A stretch of 64,000 nucleotides of DNA from Actinomadura opuntiae (GTDB lineage: Bacteria > Actinomycetota > Actinomycetes > Streptosporangiales > Streptosporangiaceae). The stretch's first letter is position 1, and every line of letters begins with the position of its first letter. The notes beneath the pieces were generated by a model. That model saw only the letters and a list, made by a program, of their open reading frames with translations. It was not told the DNA's origin and did not search any database. Of the stretch, positions 33,446 to 40,711 are shown piece after piece. The position numbers and the translations under genes are program-made. Location of the stretch: positions 178,299 through 242,298 of the forward strand of contig NZ_JASNWF010000019.1 in the NCBI RefSeq assembly GCF_030283205.1, read 5' to 3'.

Positions 33446-33518
33446 CGGACCGCCCCGGTGTTCAGGTGAATGTCGGACCCGCATGGCAGGCTGGACGGAC
33501 CGAAGGGAGCGCCCGACG

Positions 33519-34061
33519 ATGACCGAGACCCTCGCGTTCGGCACGGTCGACACCGTGCTGGGGCGGCTGCTCGTGAGCGAGACCGAGACGGGGATCGTGT
33601 CGCTAGACTTCCGCGACACCCCCGCCGCGCGCGAGCGGGCCGCTCGCAAGACCGGACTGCCCGTCGTGGAGGCGCCCGGCCGGCTCGACCCGGCGCTCGC
33701 GGCGCTGCGCGACTACTTCGCCGGCGATCTGAAGACGTTCGAGCTGCCGATCGACTGGCGGCTGACGGGCGACGTCCAGCGGCAGGTGCTGACCACGCTG
33801 TACGAGACCGTCCCCTACGGGCGGACGATCACCTACGGCGAGCTCGGCGACCGCAGCGAGACCGGCGTCCACGCCCAGGTCATCGGCCAGGTGATGGGGA
33901 GCAACCCGATCCCGCTGATCGTCCCGTGCCACCGCGTCGTCGCCTCGAACGGGCTGGGCGGCTACAGCGGCGGCTCCGGCGTCGAGGTCAAGCGCTGGCT
34001 GCTCACCCTGGAGGGCTCCATCCCCGCCACCCTCGACTGGGACATCACCCGCGCCCCGTGA
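33519..34061 (+). CDS. ogt: Methylated-DNA--protein-cysteine methyltransferase
   Basis: 180-residue suicide DNA repair enzyme that takes the methyl group from O6-methylguanine. The active-site Cys is in IPLIVPCHRVV, and the preceding PYGRTITYGEL and following GLGGYSGG segments are conserved. ATG 33519 follows GAAGGGAG; an upstream ATG at 33483 is less well placed. The last 17 bases overlap the convergent Uma2-type gene. Confidence 0.95.
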   Translation: MTETLAFGTVDTVLGRLLVSETETGIVSLDFRDTPAARERAARKTGLPVVEAPGRLDPALAALRDYFAGDLKTFELPIDWRLTGDVQRQVLTTLYETVPYGRTITYGELGDRSETGVHAQVIGQVMGSNPIPLIVPCHRVVASNGLGGYSGGSGVEVKRWLLTLEGSIPATLDWDITRAP

Positions 34062-34650
34062 TCTCCCGCCGCCGCGGCCCGACGAGCACGGCGGGGTCGA
34101 ACGCGACCTCGAACGGCTCGGCGAGCCGCAGCGTCCGGCCCGCGCAGACGCGGTCGGCTTGGACGTACTCGCCGTCCTTGAGCACGAGCACCTCCACGCA
34201 GGGGGCGCCCTCACCGATCAGCTCGACGCGCAGGAACACCGGGATGCCCGCCGCCGCGTACATCCGCGGCTTGTCGGTGAAGTCCCGTCGGCGGTTGCTG
34301 CGTCCCGGGCTGACGACCTCGGCGACGAGGTGGATGTACTGGGGGTCGAGTGCGACCGTGCCGGCGAGCATGGTCTCGGCGTCGCCGACCACGACGTCCG
34401 GGATCGCACCCTCACCGGCACAGGGAACGTTGGCCCCCTCGGTGACCTCGAGGTCGTCCGGCGCGGCATCATCCAGTAGCCGGACAAGCCGCTTGGTGCA
34501 GATCTGGTGGTTGGTCGCGGCGAGGGGGCTCACGACATAACTCCCGTCGATCAGTTCGACGCGCTGCCCGCTCTCCGGCAGCGCCAGCCAGTCCTCGACG
34601 GTGAACCCATCACGATCAGGCATCGGCTCGGCAGGCAGTGCGAATGCCAT
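34045..34650 (-). CDS. Uma2 (DUF820) family protein
   Basis: 201 residues with the Uma2 restriction-endonuclease-like core: GQRVELIDGSYVVSPLAA, the PDVVVGD segment with the acidic residue, and HLVAEVVSPGRSNRRRDFTDK with the Glu and trailing Lys/Arg. Uma2 proteins are common in actinomycetes as isolated genes of unknown role. ATG 34650 has an excellent GGAGGTGATG upstream, implying strong translation. Confidence 0.88.
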   Translation of the reverse strand: MAFALPAEPMPDRDGFTVEDWLALPESGQRVELIDGSYVVSPLAATNHQICTKRLVRLLDDAAPDDLEVTEGANVPCAGEGAIPDVVVGDAETMLAGTVALDPQYIHLVAEVVSPGRSNRRRDFTDKPRMYAAAGIPVFLRVELIGEGAPCVEVLVLKDGEYVQADRVCAGRTLRLAEPFEVAFDPAVLVGPRRREITGRG

Positions 34651-34668
34651 GCCTCATCACCTCCATAG

Positions 34669-34712
34669 GCCCAGTGTGTCATGGGGGGTTCCGACGACCG
34701 CTCACACTGGGC
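34669..34712. promoter_or_regulatory. Inverted repeat upstream of the Uma2-type gene
   Basis: GCCCAGTGTG (34669-34678) and CACACTGGGC (34703-34712) are perfect inverted copies 24 bases apart, 19 bases from the Uma2 start codon. It could be an operator or the terminator of the SDR gene upstream. Confidence 0.45.
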
Positions 34713-34815
34713 GTTCACTTGATTACGTCGAGGAGTCGAACGTTAGCGACGCATGGCCCCGGCGTCAGACGAATCACGAAGGTGGGGACGAGCGGCGGGG
34801 AAGGCGCCGGCCGGG

Positions 34816-35730
34816 TTAGGCGGGGGTGGGGGTGTAGGTGACGCCGGTGAGGGATTCGGAGACCTGCCAGAGGCGGTCGCCGAGGCCGGGCTTGGCGGCC
34901 TGGGGCGGTGTGATGACCTTGACGGGGCTGCCCCGGAACTGCAGGAGGCGCGGGCCGTAGCAGGCGCCGCCCTCGACGTCCGGCGCCGTCGCGGCGTACA
35001 GGGACGGCAGGGCCCCGGCGGCGGCCGGCTGGGCGGCCACGGCGTTGGTGAGCACCATGGCCTTCTGCATGAACGTGTTGCCGGTCATCTTCGGACCGGC
35101 CTCCTGGAGGTTGGTGGCGGCGAACCCGGGGTGGGCGGCGACGCTGGTGAGCTCGGGGACGCGGCGGTCCAGCTCGCGGGCGAACACGAGGTTGGCGAGC
35201 TTGGCCTGGCCGTAGGCCGCCCACTTGCCGTAACGGCGCTCGCCCTGCAGGTCGTCGAAGCGGAACCGGCCGCTCCAGGCCACCCCGGACGTCACCGTGA
35301 CGACCCGGGCGGACGCGGCGCCGCGCAGCGCGGGCAGCAGCAGGCCGGTGAGGGCGAAGTGCCCGAGGTGGTTGGTGCCGAACTGCATCTCGAAGCCGTC
35401 GGCGGTGGTGCGGCGCGGGAGCGCCATGACGCCCGCGTTGTTGACCAGGATGTCGAGCGGCGCGTCGCCGTACCGGGACGCGAACGCGCGCACCGACGCC
35501 AGGTCGGCGAGGTCGAGGGCGCCGAGGACGAGGTCGGCGCCGGGCACGGCGGCCCGGATCCGGTCGAAGGCGGCCTGGCCGCGTTCGGCGCTGCGGCAGG
35601 CCAGCACGACGGCCGCGCCGTGCCGGGCGAGCTGCAGCGCCGTGTGGTAGCCGATGCCGCTGTTGGCCCCGGTGACGATCGCCCGCCTGCCGTGCAGATC
35701 GGGAATGTCGGCCGCCGTCCACCCGCTCAT
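34816..35730 (-). CDS. Short-chain dehydrogenase (retinol-dehydrogenase-like)
   Basis: 304 residues. Nucleotide site TGANSGIG, structural NNAGVMALP, and the catalytic pair in YGQAK. The preference for Asn/Arg after the second strand (ACRSAERG) suggests NADP. ATG 35730 has GGAGGTG upstream. Substrate unknown; no pathway genes adjoin it. Confidence 0.92.
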   Translation of the reverse strand: MSGWTAADIPDLHGRRAIVTGANSGIGYHTALQLARHGAAVVLACRSAERGQAAFDRIRAAVPGADLVLGALDLADLASVRAFASRYGDAPLDILVNNAGVMALPRRTTADGFEMQFGTNHLGHFALTGLLLPALRGAASARVVTVTSGVAWSGRFRFDDLQGERRYGKWAAYGQAKLANLVFARELDRRVPELTSVAAHPGFAATNLQEAGPKMTGNTFMQKAMVLTNAVAAQPAAAGALPSLYAATAPDVEGGACYGPRLLQFRGSPVKVITPPQAAKPGLGDRLWQVSESLTGVTYTPTPA

Positions 35731-35816
35731 GGGCACCTCCACGTCATATCGCGACCTCACAAGTTAGACGCGTCATGCAATAGCGACAACCCGTGTGGCG
35801 CGTTTCACAGCACCGG

Positions 35817-36305
35817 TCAGGCCGGGAGGTTCTTCTCGATGGCGGCGACGACGTCGGCGGACTCCGGCTCGGTCTGCGGGGCGAACCTGGCCGCGACCGC
35901 GCCGTCCGGGGCGATCAGGAACTTCTCGAAGTTCCACCGGATGTCGCCGGTGTGCCCCTCGGCGTCGGGGGCGCCGACGAGGCCCTCGTACAGCGTGTGC
36001 CGGCCGTCCCCGTTGACCTCGACCTTCTCGGTCATCGGGAAGGTGACCCCGTAGGTCGTCGAGCAGAACTCGGCGATCTCCTCCGAGCCGCCCGGCTCCT
36101 GGCCCATGAATTGGTTGCACGGCACGCCGAGGACGGTGAAGCCGCGCCCGGCGAACCGCTCCTGCAGCCGCTCCAGGCCGGCGTACTGCGGGGTCAGGCC
36201 GCACTTGGAGGCGACGTTGACGACGAGCACGGCCTTGCCCCGGTACTGCCCGAGGTCCGCGGACCCACCCTGCAGACCCTGGATCTCCACGTCAAAGAAA
36301 GACAT
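35817..36305 (-). CDS. Glutathione-peroxidase-family (thiol) peroxidase
   Basis: 162 residues. Peroxidatic Cys in NVASKCGLT (Cys rather than selenocysteine), Gln in CNQFMGQEPG and Trp/Asn in IRWNFEKFL complete the catalytic tetrad. CNQF provides the second Cys region. Actinomycetes lack glutathione, so it probably uses thioredoxin or mycothiol, which is inference. It ends 87 bases from the SDR gene start. Confidence 0.93.
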   Translation of the reverse strand: MSFFDVEIQGLQGGSADLGQYRGKAVLVVNVASKCGLTPQYAGLERLQERFAGRGFTVLGVPCNQFMGQEPGGSEEIAEFCSTTYGVTFPMTEKVEVNGDGRHTLYEGLVGAPDAEGHTGDIRWNFEKFLIAPDGAVAARFAPQTEPESADVVAAIEKNLPA

Positions 36306-36368
36306 GCGGCCGATACTAGGCGATCACCCCCGCCGCGGACCGCCGCACCGGCACCCGGACGCACCGGG

Positions 36369-36530
36369 TCACGGAGACAGGTCCAGGCTGGACACGAACG
36401 CGGCGACCTGGTCGCCGGCCCTGCCCAACTGGGTGAACGCGTTGTTGACGAAACCGGCCGCGTCCCGGGGTGAGCTCAGCAGGTAGAAGATGACGAAGGC
36501 GATGGCCACATAGCGGAGGTTCTTCTTCAT
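36369..36530 (-). CDS. 53-residue membrane protein, paralogue 1
   Basis: It starts at ATG 36530 (MKKNLRYVAI), with AGGGACGG just upstream. One membrane helix (YVAIAFVIFYLLSS) is followed by AAGFVNNAFTQLG and a short amphipathic C-terminal helix. The same plan and key residues recur in the gene at 36702-36860. A longer start at 36578 adds residues without support. Function unknown. Confidence 0.75.
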   Translation of the reverse strand: MKKNLRYVAIAFVIFYLLSSPRDAAGFVNNAFTQLGRAGDQVAAFVSSLDLSP

Positions 36531-36701
36531 CCGTACGCCGTCCCTGTAGTAGCGCAGCGACACATTGACCCGATCCAATGATGCCCGGCCGCGTCTTCTA
36601 GCAAAGCAGGATTTTACTGTGGCGTGACGGGCAGTGCTTGGTCACCGCGCGCGAAGCAGCCCCGTACCCGCCGCGGGCACGGGGCGCCGGAGCAGCGTCC
36701 G

Positions 36702-36860
36702 CTACGTGGAGATGGCGTTCATGAAGTGCGAGACCGATACGGCCGCATTCCCGAGCCCGCTCAGCGCGTTGTTGACCAGGCCGGCCGCCCCCTCCGGCTT
36801 GCTGATGACATACCACGCCACAAAAGCGAGCGAGGCAATCTTCAGATGTTTCTTGTTCAC
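36702..36860 (-). CDS. 52-residue membrane protein, paralogue 2
   Basis: GTG start at 36860 with GAGGG about eight bases upstream; product MNKKHLKIASLAFVAWYVIS, then KPEGAAGLVNNALSGLG and a C-terminal amphipathic stretch. It aligns with the 53-residue neighbour along its whole length (KK-L---A-AFV--Y---S---AAG-VNNA---LG). The two are tandem on the minus strand, 171 bases apart. The matching plan argues strongly that both are real genes. Confidence 0.75.
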   Translation of the reverse strand: MNKKHLKIASLAFVAWYVISKPEGAAGLVNNALSGLGNAAVSVSHFMNAIST

Positions 36861-37034
36861 TTCAACCACCCTCTGCGGTCAGATGCCTACGGAGAGTAGT
36901 GCCCAGGGACGGCCGTCCGGAGATCAAGGGAAGGTAAAGACAAGGTCATGTCCGCTTGGCGCGGGCAGAAAACGGGCAGGTGGCGCGCACGCGTGCCGCG
37001 CAAAAGGCGCGGACGCGTGCCGTGGACGCGCGAC

Positions 37035-37331
37035 TCAGCCGGCGCGGCCGGCGAGGTACTCGATGTAGAAGGGCCGGAGGGCGTCGGCGACCTCGCCCTC
37101 GCCCGCGTGCGTGAACTCGCCCAGCAGCGACAGCCCGTGGAACAGGTCGAACTCCGCGCGGTCGACATCCCCGGTGGCCGCGGCCGCCGCCGGGATGGCG
37201 CGCAGCAGATCCCACAGGAACCCGACGTCGCGGCGTTCCTTGGCCAGGTCCATCGCGCGGTCGTGGAGTTCCTTGGACGACAGCTTCGACAGCTCGTCCG
37301 CTTCTTCGCCCTCGGGGGTCACATCCGCCAT
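37035..37331 (-). CDS. Hypothetical protein, 98 residues
   Basis: Acidic, helical, soluble; central segment HDRAMDLAKERRDVGFLWDLLRAIP. Codon use is typical of a real gene. TAGAGT ends six bases before ATG 37331, consistent with a leaderless message. I think it is a conserved actinobacterial protein but cannot name a family. It lies downstream of the small membrane-protein pair in map order but is read from its own promoter. Confidence 0.75.
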   Translation of the reverse strand: MADVTPEGEEADELSKLSSKELHDRAMDLAKERRDVGFLWDLLRAIPAAAAATGDVDRAEFDLFHGLSLLGEFTHAGEGEVADALRPFYIEYLAGRAG

Positions 37332-37362
37332 GCCCCGACTCTAGCCAAGCCGGGGCGCGCCC

Positions 37363-38523
37363 TCACTTCTGGACGAGGTCGGACGGGATGGGCTGCCCCT
37401 CCTTGAGCGCGCCGAACAGCTGCGACGCCTTCGCCCTGTCCCAGGTGATGTAGGAGCCGACGGCCGGCGAGGACCCGGTGCCGCCGATCGGGACGGTCGT
37501 CGTCACGCCGCCCTTGCTGACACTGCGCATCGCCCACATCATCCGCATCAGGTCGTACAGGTGGTCGCCGTCGTCCACCAGGAAGTTACTGGTGGAGTGC
37601 AGCGCCAGCGGGATGCTGCGGAACGGGTTGAGCAGCGTCGTGGGGCTGCTCGCCTTCTTCATCAGCGCGCCGAAGAACTGCCGCTGGTGCTCGACCCGCT
37701 CCAGGTCGGCGCGGGCGAAGTGACGGGTCCGGACGTAGCCGAGCGCGTCGCTTCCCTTGAGGTTCTGGCAGCCGGCCTTGAGGTCGATGCCCGCCTTGGA
37801 GTCCTTGATGTTCTCCTTGACGCAGATGTTCACTCCGCCGACGGCGTCGACCACGCCCACGAACCCGTTGAACCCGATCTCGGCGTAGTGGTCGATGTGG
37901 ATGCCGGTGCTCTTCTCCACCGTCTGCGCGAGCAGCTTGGGCCCGCCGAAGGCGAAGGCCGCGTTCAGCTTGTTCGATCCGTGCCCGGGGATCGGGACGT
38001 AGGAGTCGCGGGGCAGGCTGACGAGGGACGTGCCGCCCGCGCCGTAGTGCAGCAGCATCATCGAGTCGGTGCGCCGCCCGGCCGCGTAGCCGGTGTGGAG
38101 CTTCTTCTGGGCCGACTTGTCCAGGCCCTTGCGGCTGTCGGAGCCGACGATCAGCCAGTTGGTGCCGGGCGTGTCGGCGACGCGTCCCGCGTAGTCGGTC
38201 AGGACCGACTCCCGTTCCAGCCGCGAGTCCAGGTAGAAGTAGCCGCCGACGACCAGCAGCACCAGGACGACGGCGAGCACGCCGAGGATCCGGGGCCAGC
38301 GGCGCCGCCGGCGCCGCCGCACGGGCGGGCCGCCCGCCGGGCCGTCCGGGTACACCCGGCCCCCGGCGAGCTGGTCGCCGCCGTACGGATCGTCGTACGG
38401 GTCGCCGTAGCCCTCCCGCCCGTAGGCGGCGTGCGGGTGCTCCGCGCGTACGGAGCGTTGCCTGTCACGGGCCACGCCGTCGTCCTTCCTGCGTGTCCAG
38501 CCCTCGGGCCAGCCGTCGGTCAT
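37363..38523 (-). CDS. LCP (LytR-CpsA-Psr) family cell-wall ligase
   Basis: 386 residues: an 85-residue cytoplasmic tail rich in Asp, Gly, Tyr and Arg, one membrane helix (ILGVLAVVLVLLVVGGYFYL), then the LCP domain with NWLIVGSDSR, GRRTDSMMLLHY, SLPRDSYVPIPG and YVRTRHFARADLERVEHQR. These Arg/Asp residues bind the polyprenyl pyrophosphate. The enzyme attaches glycopolymers to peptidoglycan. ATG 38523 lies seven bases after TAAGGT, suggesting a leaderless message. Confidence 0.93.
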   Translation of the reverse strand: MTDGWPEGWTRRKDDGVARDRQRSVRAEHPHAAYGREGYGDPYDDPYGGDQLAGGRVYPDGPAGGPPVRRRRRRRWPRILGVLAVVLVLLVVGGYFYLDSRLERESVLTDYAGRVADTPGTNWLIVGSDSRKGLDKSAQKKLHTGYAAGRRTDSMMLLHYGAGGTSLVSLPRDSYVPIPGHGSNKLNAAFAFGGPKLLAQTVEKSTGIHIDHYAEIGFNGFVGVVDAVGGVNICVKENIKDSKAGIDLKAGCQNLKGSDALGYVRTRHFARADLERVEHQRQFFGALMKKASSPTTLLNPFRSIPLALHSTSNFLVDDGDHLYDLMRMMWAMRSVSKGGVTTTVPIGGTGSSPAVGSYITWDRAKASQLFGALKEGQPIPSDLVQK

Positions 38524-38680
38524 GCCGTAGACCTTAGACAAAGCGACGGCCTGCCGCGTCCATCCGGCGCATGATTGTCCACAGCTCCAAATCACCACGC
38601 TATGTGACATATGAAGCGGACAGTGTCCCCCTAAAGGCGCACACTGCCCTTCGGTAGTACATACGCGTGGAGGGCGGAGC
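38524..38680. promoter_or_regulatory. Divergent promoter region, LCP / ABC exporter
   Basis: 157 bases, AT-richer than average. It holds TATGT-G-ACATA (38601-38611), GGACA-G-TGTCC (38619-38629) and CAGTGT with ACACTG (38621-38626, 38642-38647). These are candidate operators; GGAGGGCGGAG precedes the exporter start. Confidence 0.4.
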
Positions 38681-40711
38681 ATGGGTGCGGTACGGCGTTT
38701 CGCCGAAAAGATCCTGCCCATGGCGGGTAAGCGGCGCCGCCCGCCCGCGAAACGCGCGGACCCGAACGACCCGGTAGATCGCGAAATGCCGGAACTCTCG
38801 GCGCACGTCTGGCACGCCCGGGACGGCGAGCTGGCCGAGACCGGGATGGGCACCCTCGCGCGCAGGCTCCCGGCGGTGATCGCGCAGGCGTCCGGGCTGG
38901 CCTGGCGGGCCAGCCGCGCGGACACCGTCGCGACGGTGTCCCTCAACCTCGCGGCCGGGCTGTTCACCGCGTTCGGCCTGCTCGCCACCACCGGCGTGCT
39001 CACCGCGCTGTTCAGCGCCGGGCCGACGCCCGGCCGCGTCCGCGACGCGCTGCCGTCGCTGGCGCTCGTCGCGGGCTCGGTGGCGCTGCGGTCCGGGCTC
39101 CAGGCCGCCGCCGGCTGGTCCCAGGCCCGCTTGGAACCGCAGGTCCAGCGGTTGGTCGAGCTGCGGCTCTACGAGGCCACCACGGCCGCGCACCTGACCG
39201 CGCTCGACGACTCGAAGTTCCTGGACGACCTGCAGCGCGCCGAGACCCGCGGGATGAACGCCGCGCCCCAGGTCGTCCAGCACGCCGTGGACGTCCTCAC
39301 CGGCACCGTCGGCATGGCCGCCGCCGCCGGCACCCTCGGCGTGCTGCACCCGCTGCTGCTCCCGCTGCTCCTGCTGACCGCCGTCCCGGAGGGGTGGGCG
39401 TCGGTGCGCCGCGCCCGGATGCGCTACGCGACGATGCTCGCGCTGGTCGGCGTGGCCCGCCGCAAGTGGATCCTGTCCGGCCTGATGACCGAGCGGCGGC
39501 ACGCCGCCGAGGTCCGCGCGTTCACCATGCGGCCGTTCCTGCTCGCCGAGTACGACCGGTTCGCCGCCTACCAGCGCCGCGTCGAGCTCGGCCTGGCCCG
39601 CCGGCAGACCTTCGTGAAGATCACCGGGGACGTGCTGAAGGGCCTCGCGACCGCCGGCGTCTACGTCGCGCTCGGGCTGATGCTGTGGCAGGGCTGGGTG
39701 CCGCTCGCGGTCGCCGGCACGGCGGTGCTGGCGATCAGGAGCGGGCAGACGTCCCTGGCCAACCTCGTGTTCGCGGTGAACCAGTGCTACGAGGAGGGCC
39801 TGTACTTCGGCGACTACCTGGCCTTCTGCGACACCGCCGAGGCCAGGATCCCGCGCCGCTCCCTCCCCCCGCCGGACACCGCGTCGGACACCGGGTCGGA
39901 CACCGCGTCGGACACTGTGCCGCGCCCGGCCCTGCCCGCCGCGTTCGACCGGATCCGGGTCCGCGACGTCACCTTCACCTACCCCGGCTCGGACTCCCCG
40001 TCACTGAGCGGCGTCTCGATGGAGGTGCGCCGCGGGGAGGTCGTCGCGCTCGTCGGCGAGAACGGATCCGGCAAGACGACCCTCTCCCGGATCATGGCCG
40101 GCCTCTACGACCCCGACGACGGCGAGGTCCTGTGGGACGACGTGCCCCTCACCGCCGTCCGGCCGCACGAGGTGTGGAGCCGCGTCGCCGTCATCGCCCA
40201 GGAGTACACCCACTGGCCGATGGCCGCCCGGGAGAACATCACCATGGGCCGCGGGCCCCGGCACCGCACCGGCGCCCCCGAGGACCCCGCCGTGCTCGCC
40301 GCCGCCCGCGCGTCCGGCGCCGAGGAGGTCGTCGCGGACCTCCCGCGCGGCTACGACACCCTCCTGGACCGCCGCTTCGAGGGCGGCGCCGAGCTGTCCG
40401 GCGGCCAGTGGCAGCGGCTCGCCGTGGCCCGCGGCTTCTACCGGGACGCGCCGCTGCTGATCTGCGACGAGCCCACCGCCAGCCTCGACGCCCGCGCCGA
40501 GCACCTGCTGTTCGACCGGATCCGCGACCACGCCGCCGGACGCACCGTCCTGCTCATCACCCACCGCCTCGCCAGCGTCCGCTTCGCCGACCGCATCTAC
40601 GTCCTGGAACACGGCAAGGTCATCGAGGAGGGCGACCACGCCGCCCTCATGACCCAAGGCGGCCTCTACGCCGACCTCTACACCCTCCAGTCCCAGGCGT
40701 ACTCCCTCTAG
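38681..40711 (+). CDS. ABC exporter, fused permease-ATPase
   Basis: 676 residues. A charged N-terminal tail of about 75 residues precedes a five-to-six-helix membrane domain (about 80-380). A linker with SDTA-type repeats (398-413) leads to the ATPase: Walker A GENGSGKTT, signature LSGGQWQRLAVARG, Walker B LLICDEP and switch His in LITHRL. The type resembles peptide exporters of lanthipeptide and lasso-peptide clusters, but no precursor or modification gene is nearby. It probably acts as a homodimer. Confidence 0.9.
   Translation: MGAVRRFAEKILPMAGKRRRPPAKRADPNDPVDREMPELSAHVWHARDGELAETGMGTLARRLPAVIAQASGLAWRASRADTVATVSLNLAAGLFTAFGLLATTGVLTALFSAGPTPGRVRDALPSLALVAGSVALRSGLQAAAGWSQARLEPQVQRLVELRLYEATTAAHLTALDDSKFLDDLQRAETRGMNAAPQVVQHAVDVLTGTVGMAAAAGTLGVLHPLLLPLLLLTAVPEGWASVRRARMRYATMLALVGVARRKWILSGLMTERRHAAEVRAFTMRPFLLAEYDRFAAYQRRVELGLARRQTFVKITGDVLKGLATAGVYVALGLMLWQGWVPLAVAGTAVLAIRSGQTSLANLVFAVNQCYEEGLYFGDYLAFCDTAEARIPRRSLPPPDTASDTGSDTASDTVPRPALPAAFDRIRVRDVTFTYPGSDSPSLSGVSMEVRRGEVVALVGENGSGKTTLSRIMAGLYDPDDGEVLWDDVPLTAVRPHEVWSRVAVIAQEYTHWPMAARENITMGRGPRHRTGAPEDPAVLAAARASGAEEVVADLPRGYDTLLDRRFEGGAELSGGQWQRLAVARGFYRDAPLLICDEPTASLDARAEHLLFDRIRDHAAGRTVLLITHRLASVRFADRIYVLEHGKVIEEGDHAALMTQGGLYADLYTLQSQAYSL
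39872..39919 (+). repeat. Four 12-base tandem repeats in the exporter linker
   Basis: Units of the type TCGGACACCGCG, four in a row, encode SDTA/SDTG/SDTA/SDTV-like units between membrane and ATPase domains. In-frame, so copy-number change would only alter linker length. Confidence 0.8.

Noticed and set aside
34045..34650. Anti-phage or restriction system around the Uma2-type gene
   Set aside because: The gene stands alone with no methyltransferase or defence genes nearby; Uma2 proteins are common and not known as defence proteins.
36907..36918. Palindrome GGACGGCCGTCC upstream of the small membrane-protein gene
   Set aside because: A GC-rich 12-base palindrome is expected several times by chance in 64 kb of this composition, and nothing else supports it.
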